A DNA stretch of 64,000 nucleotides from Megalonaias nervosa (Eukaryota > Mollusca > Bivalvia > Unionida > Unionidae): positions 1 to 64,000 of the forward strand of contig JAECUM010009782.1 of assembly GCA_016617855.1 (NCBI GenBank). Direction: 5' to 3'. Made by a program: the position numbers and the translations under genes. How positions within the stretch are numbered: position 1 is the first letter of the stretch; the number at the start of each line of letters is the position of its first letter. Positions 21,640 through 32,721 of the stretch are shown here, in pieces. The notes under the pieces are model-generated. The model had not been told where the DNA came from. It did not search any database and was given only the letters and a program-made list of their open reading frames with translations.

Positions 21640-23030
21640 TGGTCTCTTTGGACAGCAGCGTTGTTACACCACTATGTCCATTTTACGTTTGATCACGTCC
21701 AGCGTCATGAATATGTCTGAAGTTTTCTGAGCGTAACACACGTACTCACCACCAGGATTACCAATGGTCCACCGTATCTTTGAGATATTCGAAATGGAGA
21801 TGAGATACAGACCTGCGAAATCCTCCAACGATACCTGTGTGCCAGTGTCCACGTCCTGGTATTTCTACATGGCCTCCATGAGCATCCTGTACACGCGGGT
21901 GTAATTTCTCCTTGAGGCGGTAAAATTTACTCGAGTTATCGTTCAGTACAGTGCTTGGAATTGATGCACACATGAATTCAAGATAAGTTAAGATGGTCGA
22001 ACATATGCTTGTTTCCCTATTGATTTTCACGCCGTGCTGCTCATTGAAACGCACGAACAGGTGCCTGGGAAGCTCGCTGCCTGGATTGATAGCCACTCTC
22101 CACGATGTGGTCACCTGTGCAGCGGAAAACTGCTGGATGTAAATCCGGTTTTACTCGAAGTAAAGCTTTTTGGTGAATAAAGCCTGGTGGTCTTGAACTC
22201 GAGTGCGTGATACGTTGAGGGACTGTGTTTGGGTATCCACAACGCGAGCCACGTCATGATAACTGAAGATCAGATGGAACGGCAGATCTGTGTACGTATT
22301 GCGCGGAACAATCTCTTTTCAGGAACAACATGTCCTTGACGCCTCTGAAAACGGTGAGGATATCTCGACACACTCCGAAAATACTGCTCAGAGGAAGCAT
22401 CATGCAGATTTCATTACCAGATCTGGTGAGGGAGCCCCGTGAGGAAAATCCCTAATTGAAATCAGCCTGTTCTGCGATCGAAAAATTATTGATATATATG
22501 GCCCCGGTCATTTTGAGGTCGTTCCCCAGAGTGGCCTGTGGTATGATTTTCGCGGAAGTTCTGAATTCGTTACTCATTGTGGCGCCTGTGTAGGAGTCTT
22601 TGTACAACCACATGCTGATGGCGCACGATCTTATGTAGTCGTCGCTGAACATGATCAGATTCGGGATCGTGCTAGCCTGTGGTTTGTATCTGTTGATTTC
22701 TTCCACGATTTGATTGTTCAGTTGGCACTGTGCCGACTTGAACAGTAACCATCCGTTGGTCTGCGGCGTGATCTCAGCATTGGCGGCATAATCTGTTGGA
22801 GAGTTTGAACTGGTCTGGATTTTTCAACGGATCTCCAAGAAGGACTTGTGTGGAAGCAAGTACACACCCTCATTCCGCGTCTCGATGTTTCGATAGGTGC
22901 TAGCATTGAGGTTGGTGATGTTCGTGTCTTGGTATTCGACATACTCGTACATGATCATCGAGTTGTCGATAGTCACGTCATCGTTCAGCCTCAGGTAATA
23001 GAGTGTAAATGTCGAGTACATGGTTTTTAT
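21640..23030 (-). pseudogene. Major capsid protein (double jelly-roll type), P3 copy
   Basis: From the N-terminus (about 23021 downward): YYLRLNDDVTIDNSMIMYEY, YQDTNITNLNAST, EGVYLLPHKSFLEIR; after a frameshift QTNGWLLFKSAQCQLNNQIV; then the open frame 22706-22452 with EEINRYKPQASTIPN and IRSCAISMWLYKDS. Next comes MLPLSSIFGVCRDILTVFRG, aligned by eye with IPLSHIFGFCRNVRKVIFG of the P7 copy. The C-terminus ends GGEYVCYAQKTSDIFMTLDV at about 21690. Roughly 450 codons, the size of adintovirus-like capsid proteins. Several frameshifts and stops. The jelly-roll fold is inferred from family and context, not seen. Confidence 0.78.
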
Positions 23031-23400
23031 ACCATAATCTTTTCATATCGTCTCCATGCATGACGCAACCGGCTCTTGTCACATAAACAATAGAAGTTTT
23101 GCTACCGAGGTCAGACAAAATATGCTTCGACTGAGCACTCAGAGACACCTTTCTCGCGGCTTTTTCGAGGACGTGCCTGGACTGTGGAGACAAGGTCTCC
23201 CGCGATAACGTTTCAATAGAAGCTGTTGATGCATGTGCCACATTCACAGGTGGAGGCGTGGTTCCGGGCAATTATGTCACCTGCCGAGTAATCTTACGAG
23301 CAATTTTCTGTCCCACGGCCGTCCCAACCTCGGATGCAGCTCTGGTCGCTCCAGTTTCGGCGGCTTTGAGGGTCATGTGAGCTGTGCGTGATATTCTCGT
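23030..23400 (-). pseudogene. Small Ala/Lys-rich basic protein between penton-like and capsid genes
   Basis: The minus frame starts near 23380 with LKAAETGATRAASEVGTAVG and QKIARKITRQV. It passes a stop and continues as the open frame 23271-22978 (PGTTPPPVNVAHASTASIE …). Small, alanine-rich and basic amphipathic-helix proteins occupy the same slot in P7 (53325-53588) and probably in P4 (about 30450-30560). Unknown function; minor core/pVI-like is a guess from composition and position. Confidence 0.45.
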
Positions 23401-23930
23401 GTTTTATACTTTAATCCATCACTGTTCTGAAGACATGTCCTCCGCAACTCTGTTGCCTAAAGACACCAGTGTCTTCTCCAACTGCATTTCTCGCAACTTA
23501 ATTGTCAGTGGCCTTTTGCTGCACGTATAGGTTATACGTGGTTCTTTCGTTGTTGTTATCCACGGTGTTTTCGGGAACGCATAATAAATGAAAGGATTGG
23601 GCCGAGTTGGGAATGTAAAATCTTACACGATCACCGCCCGATATTGAGACTCTGGTGAGCAGCATGGAATAATTGGGTTCACAGATTGGCCGTGATCAGA
23701 CTGGAAATTTCCATTGCGATGTCGGTAATATTGTAACCACCTGGCAAGATCGTGATCGTCTGACGCGTCGACGTCGAGGCCACCCAATACGAGAACTGAT
23801 TGTTGCCCACAGTGAGGTTATAAAAGATGTTCCAGATCTCGGCGAAAATCAGCGCGATACCGTACGACGCATTGTGGTATCGTCGAGAGGCACCTTCTTA
23901 TTTTGATGTGGGCCACAAAGTCAACAAACT
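23400..23930 (-). pseudogene. Penton-like predicted minor capsid protein, P3 copy
   Basis: The minus strand near 23880-23700 reads ASYGIALIFAEIWNIFYNLT, VGNNQFSYWVAS, TITILPGGYNITDIAMEISS LI-type text. Near 23560 it ends TVDNNNERTTYNLYV. The pattern 'YxIGLxxFxxxNSIPNxxxxNNxFxY…(L/I)PxGxYxIxDI' is shared by the proteins at 31.0, 41.9 and 57.4 kb, and is common to a predicted virion protein of Polinton/adintovirus-like elements. Penton is my inference from family context. The gene is interrupted by several stops. Confidence 0.6.
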
Positions 23931-23958
23931 ACGCGATCAGATCACTGTACAAAATGTG

Positions 23959-24531
23959 TTACTGATCGCGTGTGAGCGGGTGACATGAAAGCAAATGATT
24001 CGCAATTTCCACCAGCTCGTTATAGATCTCCATATCGACAATGCCCTCCTGTGTAGAGGCCTTCAGGAGCTTCAGTTTCTCATCGTTTGTCCTCCGTTTC
24101 ATCTTTAATTCATCCGCACTATTGACCCTTGCATGAGTAATGGTGTCTATCTTCGATCTTGGTGGCCAGACGTTTTTAAACATCGCTTTATTTAATACAT
24201 CGCTTTTCGAGGTCCGTCAGTTTTTCAAGGATCTCGGCTTGTTGGGCTACAACCCTGGCTGCCTTTGATGCCGCTGTTTCCTGCTGTTTCGTAATCGCAT
24301 TGGTTATCAGTTTGAACAGTTCCTGGGCTACATCGCGTTGAAATGCCTGCTTGCACACCTTATCCTCGATGATGCGCTGACGCAGCGCCGCCCATAGCTC
24401 GACAAATTTTCAAATTTCTCAAACGGCATGGTGTTATATCGACGGAGAAGATAAAAAGGCATCCTTGTCAGGGACGTAAAATTCTGGGTATTGTTCAGGG
24501 ATCGTTTCTTCGTCACGATGAAATGTCATGA
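23959..24531 (-). pseudogene. Coiled-coil protein following ATPase, P3 copy
   Basis: The frame from 24516 begins with a Thr/Lys-rich segment. It passes via frameshifts into a long helix rich in Ala/Gln/Lys (FKLITNAITKQQETAASKAA, VVAQQAEILEKLTDLEKR), then the open frame 24183-23959 with DELKMKRRTNDEKLKLLKAS and MEIYNELVEIANHLL. The P7 protein at 52.4-53.3 kb has the same design: helical N-half and a C-terminal 'VERLEILIGGKRAGN…EIINEAADIC' unit. Unknown role, probably internal or scaffold-like. Its 5' end is adjacent to the ATPase 3' end. Confidence 0.5.
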
Positions 24532-24539
24532 AATATTAC

Positions 24540-25110
24540 TTGGATCCTGACATCGCCGCGGCGTAACAGTCTTTGAATTCTTTCACGGTTATTCGATGTA
24601 CCGGTTGTCCACAGCACAAAAAAGCACAAACCATCCCGTGTTCAGTCGGATGTATTTTGTAACGTCCTAGTAGGACTGAGTCAGGGAAATGTTGTTGCAA
24701 TGTTTGTTTCGCGACAGCTAGAAATACTCGCAGGTCTTTGTCATGTTTTCACAGTCGATCTTAATATCGTCAGTCGATCTTGTGCGTGTCCGAATCTAGA
24801 TCTTCCTCCGGTTGGATCTCATCAGGATCAGCGATGGCAAAAACGTTACCACATTGAACAACAGGGTCACCGGCCACGACGTGCCTGCCCATGTGCTTTT
24901 CCGGCGACACAGCAAATTCGGACAGCGTCCTGTATTTTTCTGCGGATTGAGCGTATAAATGAATACATGGTCCTAATTAAGCATGTTATTCAGCATTATG
25001 TTTATCAACAAGTTGGTCTTTATTTGACTGGTCAGTCTCTCATTCACGTAATGGCAATCCGGTAGCAAAAAATGGTGCTAGTGCTTTTATCGTCTTCGTT
25101 TTTGTATCGA
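24540..25110 (-). pseudogene. Packaging ATPase, P3 copy (P-loop lost)
   Basis: Reading down the minus strand from about 25000: DHVFIYTLNPQKN, matching KIYVCTVNPERD of the P5 ATPase; later DDIKIDCENMTKTCEYF, SLSRNKHCNNISLTQSYQDV, TKYIRLNTGWFVLF. The last blocks align by eye with HAEINKIKSYVSLSRNKLCN and AIFLAQGFYNVGKFIRRNT at 41.5 kb. The Walker A region, which should be at about 25050-25100, is not readable, and the Walker B hydrophobic strand is reduced to the DDI. Several frame changes. Its start abuts the start of the plus-strand fibre gene with only about 30 bp between. Confidence 0.75.
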
Positions 25111-25136
25111 AATTAATGATGTTCATTTTTTAAAAT
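25110..25136. promoter_or_regulatory. Divergent ATPase/fibre intergenic gap
   Basis: Inferred shared control region between the minus-strand ATPase and the plus-strand fibre gene. It is short and very AT-rich (TTTTTTAAAATTAATT). P5 has the same back-to-back pair, with a wider gap at about 41080-41158. No promoter motif can be claimed. Confidence 0.3.
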
Positions 25137-26371
25137 TAATTATGTCTACACTTCCATTGGCACGCTCATCGGATGAGGCAGCTCCAACACTACCTCGCAA
25201 GAGGAGCTGGATAAGAAAGCCAATCACGGCGGAGATTACATACAGGAAGATCTCAACATGAAGAGTCATAACGTCACGAATCTCACCTACTTGAATTATC
25301 CCCCAACGTACGCCAACGCCGCACGGTGGTCGTACGTGTCCAGGCTGGCGCAGACTACGTTGCAACTGAGAGATGTAGAGATGACTGAAAATATTTTCAT
25401 GGGCGGAAGGATCCTGTACTGACTTCCTGCACCTTCCGAGCCGTGTCTGGTGTCGTAGCAGGCCGTGTCAGCATCAGATCTTGAAGTGGCACTCGCGTAC
25501 AAGTACGATAAAACAGGTGGAGCCATTCCTGGAAATTTAGCCGTTGAAGGGGTGCTTTCTATGAGCTACGTCTCCATAACGTTACTCAAACCGACCTCGA
25601 TGACGGGATAGCTCATCACGATCACCGATGACACCCAGGCGATATCGTACAAGCAGTTAAAATCGTTCGGAGACACTTAATTGTCTATCGCCGGAGGAAC
25701 CATGACCGGAAACATCGTCATGGGAGGATTTACATTCATGATATTACCCACCACCGGAAAGCCATCGCAGGAAAACGCGGTTAGTTACAAACTGATGACC
25801 GATTACGCGCTGGCACATGTTGCTGGATTCATGGCCGGAGATCTCAGCATGGAATACAATAAAATTTTCATGTTCTCGACGCCACAGAATGGATCTGATG
25901 TCGTCAATAAACTGTACGTGGACGCGCATCGAGTTAAAAATAACGTGGGTGTAATACCCTCGCTGACTTCAAACACCATAGGCAGGACAGGATTCCTCGC
26001 GAGTGCGGCCTCGGAATATTCGACGTCGACCCAAGCCTATTTCGCTTTCGCCAAGTAGTTTAATCCCTCCAATAGCTTCAACAAGTGGGTCACGCTTGGA
26101 GTTTATGCTAATTTCTCCATTCAGATTACAGCCCCATTTGAGTTCTCTGTGAAAATTTCATCTGCATGGACGTGTCAGTAACACCGAGAGGCTGACCAAC
26201 TGAAGATTAGAAGAAAAGTAGACCGCCGACTACTTTATTCGTGAGCACGACCATGATCGCAATGTCGTCCAGGAGTTCGCGCTAACTTCACCATCTCTGA
26301 AATACAACATGTACAGAATTTACTGCTTCGCAGCGGAACCCTCCAATCCCTGTATGAACTATTTTAGGTGA
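25136..26371 (+). pseudogene. Fibre-like protein with phage-type shaft repeats, P3 copy
   Basis: The gene starts ATG near 25141 and has a shaft of repeated units of the kind 'GxxMxGDLxMxxNKIxxLxxPxxxxDAVxKxYVD': IQEDLNMKSHNVTNL, GGAIPGNLAVEG, GGTMTGNIVMGGFTF with ENAVSYKLM, and AGDLSMEYNKIFMFS with DVVNKLYVD. The open frame 25681-26058 holds the last two. After a stop the C-terminal head continues, with FNKWVTLGVYANFSIQI and finally KYNMYRIYCFAAEPSNPCMN. The final block corresponds to KYKWYKIFYTNAEGVNPGLT in the P5 fibre, a discoidin-like ending. Such shafts are typical of trimeric tail fibres; receptor binding is inference. At least five stops/shifts. Confidence 0.72.
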
Positions 26372-26387
26372 ACGATATTGCATAAAA

Positions 26388-27104
26388 ATGACGGGCATTG
26401 TAGATATAGCCAGAGTTGTCAAGAGACTGCTATTTCCGGCAGAACATGCGGATGAACCTACGGAAGACCGGGCAAATCTGCCTATGACAACCTGCGAAAA
26501 TTAAAGCTGGTGAGGAAATTATTTTATAAAGATCCATCTCTGTTTGCCACCATGGATCACTCGCTGGTGACTCAAAATTTCTTTGCAGTAGCCGAACTCC
26601 GAAAACCTCACCTGCAGGAAGCAATAGACAGATGGAACTCCGTGTCGATGTTTTCGAACGACAGGGAATCGTCGCGGATGGCTAAAATCATCGAGAGAAT
26701 CCTTCACGATATCATCGTGTTGTTGCATCCGGACATCGTTGATGCTGTCATGAAAATGGTCACGTTAATCGTTTTAAGTTTTCGCGAAAAGAAGACGACG
26801 ACGCACACAAAAAGATCACGATTTCAGGGATAAAACCGTGCTACGAAAGCGATTTTGCGGAAATAAAAAACTACGCGATGCCATCGATAAGAGAAATTTT
26901 ATTCAGCAAGTCGAAATGGAGTACGAGGACATAGATACTATCGTGGAGGTTATGGCGCTCGACGACAGGGTCGATAATGCTCCTGACGATGATAAAGTGG
27001 TTCCTGAACCAACGGCTCCTGGTGCACCTGTTTCAGATGGCGTTTTTGAAATCAACAAGGCCATGGAGGCACTGTTTTATCTCTTCGTGTATAATGAATA
27101 CTGA
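26388..27104 (+). pseudogene. Post-fibre protein of unknown function, P3 copy
   Basis: Begins MTGIVDIARVVKRLLFPA just downstream of the fibre stop. It changes frame at about 26490 into the open frame 26510-26833 (LRKPHLQEAIDRWNSVSMFS, a helical protein), then into 26838-27104, an acidic proline-containing stretch with DDDKVVPEPTAPGAPVSDGV. The P5 element has a similarly placed gene starting MANVVQVAKDFYSNFF after its fibre, so the slot and the opening pattern (M-x-x-VV-x-A-(K/R)) are shared. Not recognised. Confidence 0.4.
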
Positions 27105-27157
27105 AAATCTATTTGAACCTGGTTGTGGCAGCGTATCGTTACCTTGAAAGTCGCAAC

Positions 27158-27480
27158 ATGTCTGATGATGATTTTGATTCCAGATTGAGATATGTGAGTC
27201 AATTTACCAAAGGAAATTTCAGGGATCCTCCAGCGGCAGAACATGGATATGAGGAAAAAAATTTGAGGACATAAAACTCGAAATGTTGAGTTATATGGCT
27301 GCTGAGTCTAACAAGAAACTTCTTGAGAAGATGTTAGAACAGAAAATAGTAAATCTCAGTTGTTGAAAGAATTGCTTTGATGTATTTTCACCTTGACAGA
27401 TATCACCATAAACTTGATGTCGATGCCAGAAGAACTCTCTACTTGAAGGCGAGTCATATGCAGGCGATCCCGAGCACACT
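27158..27480 (+). pseudogene. Short acidic remnant, unidentified
   Basis: The frame from ATG 27158 reads MSDDDFDSRLRYVSQF and stops at about 27274. Possible continuation in other frames includes NFLRRC. No family recognised; it may be the last gene of P3. Confidence 0.25.
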
Positions 27481-27564
27481 TTAGTATATTGTAAAGCTTT
27501 ATGAGTTCACGGGGATAAGAACAGATTTAGCGCATATTACCTGGATTCAGATAGATAATCATAT

Positions 27565-27870
27565 CTATCGGCATGATCGACGCATGCTGAGAATCGCTGT
27601 AGCAACACCGCTCGCCTTGATCGCGGCCTGGATCGTGTCCACAGGCGTCACGGCCAGTCCGTTCATGCTCAATTCATCCGGAGCCGGATTAGCTTTACAA
27701 ACTATGGTGAAGCGGACGGATTCCGCGCTGTAGGCCAAAAATATAATATCATGCGGGCGTATCAAAAAGTGTTCAGTAATATCTGGTTGTACTTGTGTAG
27801 TGGTAAATTCGACATGACACTGCTTATTTGCTAGCTGAAACGGTCCACGATGTTCTGATCGATCTCGCAT
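27565..27870 (-). CDS. Unidentified 101-codon ORF downstream of integrase
   Basis: An open minus-strand frame of 101 codons lies just past the decayed P4 integrase C-terminus. It contains FLIRPHDIIFLAYSAESVRF. No motif is recognised. It could be the end of the integrase in another frame or a separate small gene; coding status is uncertain. Confidence 0.25.
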   Translation of the reverse strand: MRDRSEHRGPFQLANKQCHVEFTTTQVQPDITEHFLIRPHDIIFLAYSAESVRFTIVCKANPAPDELSMNGLAVTPVDTIQAAIKASGVATAILSMRRSCR

Positions 27871-27879
27871 CGATGTCGT

Positions 27880-28610
27880 TGAGTCGCTTAGAAACGCCCC
27901 ATGACAAAGTTTTCAGACACCAATCGAAAAGAGAAACCGACGTTTGAGTTTCAATATGCCCGCTTCACGGATATATTTTCTCGTGAACACGCAACACGAC
28001 CTTTTCGATCATGTCGCGATAATTTTCCTGACGCTGCACACGAGTGCCAATCCATGGCCGAATGAAAAATTTATAAATTCTATTACGTTTCTAAACGTAT
28101 TTTTGACGCGATTGGGCTACCCGATTCACAGCGAAATGCCCACTCCTGCCATGTGTGGTCATAATGGTTGATGATACCAGGTAACATGTTCAAACATCTG
28201 TTGGTGTTGTCGCTCATGAATCTTTTCCACATGCGGTTTTTTCAGTGTTTTGTTAAACCGTTCCACCACCGTGGCCTTACCCTGATTTTGCGTACTGTAG
28301 AAATATGTATTATTTCTAGTGAGCTTATCCGATAGGTCTTGTTGTAAACTTCACTGCCGTGATCCACCCATACATTTCCTGGTCACGCTCCAAACCCGTC
28401 CAACGCGTTCACAATAGAGGATACCTTTTAGTCCCGCATTGTGATCAGCCATCCGTATTCCCTATAATCGTCTGTAAGTATTTGATCCTATTGTTGTACG
28501 TGCTATAGTCTCAAATGTCGACCAAATCGGCCGACCAAATATCACAGAAACAACCTCAAGTATTAGTAAGTTCTTTTCGTACGGGTTTGTGTAGCGCGTC
28601 AGAGAGAACA
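27880..28610 (-). pseudogene. RVE-type integrase, P4 copy
   Basis: The minus strand continues from the PLA2-like remnant with VLSDALHKPVRKEL, the same junction as in P2. It then reads DIWSADLVDI (first Asp) and DYSTYNNRIKYL, with a decayed middle (GRVWSVTRKCMGG). Next come TYFYSTQNQGKATVVERFNK (catalytic Glu in VVER), TLKKPHVEKIHERQHQQM and LPGIINHYDHT. The C-terminal part dissolves before 27900. Multiple stops. Gene order protease, PLA2-like, integrase is the same as in P2 but inverted. Confidence 0.85.
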
Positions 28611-28900
28611 TGGTGGTCCCCGACCGCACGATGCATGTTCCCAGAACAAAATTTATGTTTTGCTCCTATTATGTCATGCACAACCATTCGGTCTACACGC
28701 TTTAGAAGATGTTTGGTTTTGAATCCCTAAACTAATCCAACATGACCTTGTCGCAATCGGCTTTATCGTCAGGATGATCTCATGTCGCGTCTACACCATT
28801 ACAAGGCTCTTGACCAGGAAGAGGCTGATCGTTTTCATTCAGTTGCTGATCCAGTAGGTTCCATGTCCCGGTATATTTATGCCCAGTAACGTCCATCCTC
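28610..28900 (-). pseudogene. PLA2-like domain, P4 copy (catalytic helix deleted)
   Basis: Starts MDVTGHKYTGTWNLLDQQLN, followed by ENDQPLPGQEPCNGVDAT and a stop; then DHPDDKADCDKVMLD and, further, RVDRMVVHDIIGAKHKF. Block by block it corresponds to the P2 PLA2-like protein. However, the segment between VDAI and DDRA that holds the catalytic HDxCY is missing, so it is dead. The calcium loop is YTGTWN, again with Trp in place of the second Gly. Confidence 0.75.
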
Positions 28901-28939
28901 CTTTTGGTATTTGGTAGTTTTTCCGATGATTTTGTGAAT

Positions 28940-29290
28940 GTCAATAGCCCGACAGATAAATTTACTCCCACCGCAATCGGATGTAATCAGCACAATACCA
29001 ACCGCAGCTGCATTCGCCAACATCTTGAACCTGGATCGAGTTATAAATCGCTCCCCGTGCGAGTACTCCATTGGAGCATCGAGCACCTCTGCCAGACTTC
29101 AAAAATATCGTCTGGAGGTGGTAATCCAACGAATGAAAATATTCGACATCATCTCGAGTTGGGTCGTTTACCAAAGCAGCTCAGCGTGCCCCGCTGCCGT
29201 CGCAATAATTTTGATTGACACAGCTCTCATCGGATTTTATTTCACTAGATAGATGGTCTACGGAAAACAAACCTCTGAATTTTTTAACAC
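28940..29290 (-). pseudogene. Adenain-type cysteine protease, P4 copy (His lost)
   Basis: The minus strand from about 29270 reads a worn N-terminal block, then DGSGAR, a stop, and AALVNDPTRDDVEYFHSLDY. The family's GTHW is changed to GAR-stop, removing the catalytic His. Downstream the frame has ARGAIYNSIQVQDVGECSCG and WYCADYIRLRWE, with the catalytic Cys intact in CGWYC. An insertion of about 20 codons after EYFHS replaces the FGLPxPDE block. It lies between pX-like and PLA2-like genes. Confidence 0.85.
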
Positions 29291-29299
29291 GCGACAGCA

Positions 29300-29980
29300 T
29301 CGTTTTGATATTAGAATTGGAGAGTAGTGTTACCTTGTCGTTCCTGGCAATATGAGGCCTTTGCCTTTGGGGCTTTTTTGGTGCATCTAAAATGCAAGCA
29401 TTTCCACGGCCACGTACCTTCCCGGGGAGTTGTAATCCCTTTCGAAAGCGAAACGAGGTAGGATGTCTCCGGCAAGACTAGTCAGCAACGTTCCAAATAA
29501 TCCGGCTTGTTTAGACAACAACATCACAGTTATTCCTTTATGAGCCACAGCGTGTTTTGTGACATGGTGTCCTGACGCATGGTCAACATCAACTTATCAG
29601 TGCCGTTCGGCGCAATCGCTGCAGTTTTTCTTATGGTGTGCCGCGATATTTTCTTTTGTAGCGGTGATAATGTTCGTCCATCGGGAATGCATGACATGGT
29701 GTTTATTTGCAGCGTGTTATATTATTTTTGGGTTCTTACTATGCCGTCTGCTCTCCTTTGGTGCTCTCATTGCACAGGCACTCAGGGCTTTTGAGCACTG
29801 TTGTTATAATCGTCTAGTGAGGTGATGATCATGCGTTTCATGTGTTTACGCTTTGGGGTGGCTCTGCCAGTAGATGCTCTACCTCGGGTAACTCCTTTAC
29901 CAAGGCCAGCTTTTTGCGTGACACCTGATATCGCTCCTGACACAGCTGCGACGCAAAGCATTGATAACACTGATATTAAG
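29300..29980 (-). pseudogene. pX/pVI-like small virion protein, P4 copy
   Basis: The minus strand has an upstream hydrophobic/basic piece (29970-29782, LCVAAVSGAISGVTQKAGLG then TPKRKHMKR). It then reads PNGTDKLMLTMRQDT (the 'LxLTxRQ' repeat), TVMLLSKQAGLFGTLLTSLA (hydrophobic helix) and KSPKGKGLILPGTTR (the KGLxLPGT tail). The tail and helix match the copies at 17.1, 20.9 and 55.5 kb. Frames change at least three times. Confidence 0.6.
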
Positions 29981-30083
29981 ACTTTTGGTACGAAGGATTT
30001 GATGAGAGGAATAATCGCTGAAACGATTTCAGCACGTACAAGTGGGTCATGCTGCGTGCGTCATGGCATGTTTATACCAAGAA

Positions 30084-30452
30084 TTACACAATCACATTCA
30101 TTTTTCCGCTGAAGATGTCTAACGTGATAAAGCGATCCGAAGTGACGACAGCATAACATATATAGTCCGTGCCGGTGCCGCGATCCATCAGATTTTGATG
30201 TCCGTAGGAGAATCTTGGGACGTTTAGGGTGCTTGGACACGTCGATATTAGCGATCCCATATCGAGGTTCTGGTTATTTTCCATCGCTTCCATCAGCACG
30301 TGTGTAGTTTTTCTTGGCGATATCGAAATTACATTCGAGTTCTCGCTCGGGTTATTGCCGAGAATTGGGTTTGACATGAATCCGGGATAACCCGATGATA
30401 TCAGGTGCACTGGTGTTTGGTGTATTTTATTTGCGACTTTTTTCTCGGCCAT
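30084..30452 (-). pseudogene. Probable major capsid protein remnant, P4 copy
   Basis: A 122-codon minus-strand frame ends TDYICYAVVTSDRFITLDIF, corresponding to EYVCYAQKTSDIFMTLDVIK at the end of the P3 capsid gene. The first half (SSGYPGFMSNPIL, NNPSENSNVIS) is unlike the other copies. So this looks like a capsid gene with a large internal deletion, or a joined remnant. Assigned from the C-terminal match and from lying just upstream of pX-like, as in P3 and P7. Confidence 0.5.
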
Positions 30453-30649
30453 ACCGTGGCACCCGCAGCCCCAGCCGCATATATCGTCCCTGCTTTAGCA
30501 GCACCAAACGCGATCGGACTTCGACCGTATTTTATAAAACAACGTTGACAAAACCCACCGATAAATTTTCCTTGTGTTGTGCATCTTTGCTTCGTGTTAT
30601 TAAAGTATATGATGTTTTTAACGTTTTTTAACGCTAAAGACGTTTACGT

Positions 30650-31530
30650 CTAAGGTGTAGTTATTATTTGTTCCTTTGTTTGTTGCTATCGACGGCATTT
30701 CTGGATTGGTCGGTAAGCCATAGGGTGATGTCCGATATCGCGCACATGTTCAAGACGGGATAATAATTATACGGGATGGGTTTGATTTGCATCAGTGATC
30801 TTGGCGGAACGTTAGTCCTTGCCGAGTAAATCACGTTTTATGCATATCCGACTTACGACAAAGGCCCGTTGGCTCACAAACAGTTCACGTAGTTACTGTT
30901 TATGTCGGTGATGTTAATCGGAAGGTTACCTTCAAATACACTGTTGCTAATGTTAAAAACGTTTCAGAGAACTCCAACACATCGTGTGTGTATGATCGAA
31001 AGTCACCTGATGATCTTCCGCGACGATAGTCCTTGTAAATAACGAAAGGTAATTAGGTTCGATCTTGATGTTGGACGCATTATGCTCTCGAGCAGTGATC
31101 ACCTGGGAGATTCTTGCTGCAATATCGATGATGTTATACCCACTCTGGGTAAGGATCGTAGGATTTGCCATCCGATCGACTTGCTCTTCGTAGCTTATGC
31201 AAATACTTATTGCTCTCTGTAATGTTAAAGAAAATATATATTCGAAGTGGCTTTGAAGCATTACGTGGACTGATGTCGCGTATACAAATAAAAACGGCCA
31301 CGTTTCTGTGCTTATTGGTAATACAGGCAATAGATCAGGTACCGTGGTCGTGGTATCCACCTCGTTGGAATTTTCGGTGAGTTATCATCTGGTCGGATCT
31401 AACAGCGGAAATGAATAGGCAACTGCCGGGGTGATCTCCAATTTTTGGATACAAGTTGAAGCAACCGTAGAAATTCAAAGGAATGAGGGAGGAGAGCAGT
31501 GCTGATGTGCTGCATAACGGCACCGATGCT
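30650..31530 (-). pseudogene. Penton-like predicted minor capsid protein, P4 copy
   Basis: The open frame 31360-30953 includes LLPVLPISTETWPFLFVYAT, then ILTQSGYNIIDIAARISQVI, the 'GxYxIxDI' block of this family. The C-terminal part, after a shift, reads PLSYVGYA-like text and, near 30720-30690, ISDITLWLTDQSRNAVD. That matches LSRIHFRLTDQTGHLLDL at 58.8 kb and anchors the family's C-terminus. Unlike P7, both blocks lie in one gene of about 250 codons. Confidence 0.6.
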
Positions 31531-31534
31531 ATTG

Positions 31535-32695
31535 GGGCTAATCCACTCTAGTATCCGGTGTCTTGCGCCATTGGAGGTGCTATTAGAAACTTGAGTTTGC
31601 AGGAAAACATTTATATATCTATATTGTGTGTTTTAAGTTTTTCCATGATCGCAGATTGCAATAGTCTTATGTAAACAACATATTACATAGCTCATACCTT
31701 AAAATAATCTATATAATCATGGCCTTTTGTTATTAAAAGGTTCTAGAAGGCGCACTTGCGTTTTGTCTGTTTATAAGTCATAAATAGGTTCTTTACATGA
31801 ACCTGAATTCAAGGTCGAGCCTTACAATGTTCTAGAATATAACTTGTTTATGAATTGTATGAGAAAATTGCTCACATCCTGGTCATTTTATTGTGTCTTT
31901 GTTTTTATATAAGGTTTTGAAGTAAACACAATTATTCATTCCTACTTTAAGATCAATAATGTTGAAATATAACTGAAGAGGTCTCATTTATTTTAAAATT
32001 ATTCATTTTAATTGCAAAGTGTTCATAAGCATTTTGGACTAAATCATTATTTTCGGATTATTATAAATTCGTTGAAAGACATACTGAATTATATCATCAG
32101 TTTGATACATCACTACTGTTGACACATCAGCACATTCAATACTGGAATTCATTCGGAACACTCTGTATTTTTGAACTTGTGATAGATTGTGTGAGATTCG
32201 ATTCACAATATTGTTAAGTTCCTTTTAAATTTTCACTATGTATTCGATGAAAATAAATTATTTTTGAATTTGACTAAAGTTGTTGGTTTTGCATTACTGT
32301 TAGATCGTTTAAGACCATAGATTAGTAACAATCTTTTCAATCCGTGTTTGATACATGCCTACAGTAAAACATTCGTAGCCACGGAAACTCAAGTCATGAC
32401 TAATAAATTCACAGCAATCCTTGGAACCGTTGGAAATTTATTCGTCAATAACAACAGGTCATTCCTCAGAAAAGAGAACGATCGATCAACAAATAATCTA
32501 TTTTATTTGACTTTACCAGTGACAAACTTCTACATGTGTTTTCCTAACAACAATTACCGAAATTACCCCATTCCATGCTAAAGAGCATGAGTGGCCAAAC
32601 GTTAAAAGTGATGTTTGTAAATATTGTAGATTTTTTGTCACAATTGTCAAATGGAAGGAAAACCCAATCAGAAGATACTTAAGGCGTATCTGCAA
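31535..32695. other. AT-rich spacer without recognised features
   Basis: I see no domain, RNA gene or repeat that I can support between the P4 penton-like gene and the Gypsy fragment. There is a 77-codon plus frame at 32348-32581 with no recognisable feature. Confidence 0.5.
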
Positions 32696-32721
32696 CCTAT
32701 TGTTTTGACACGGGAAAAGAT

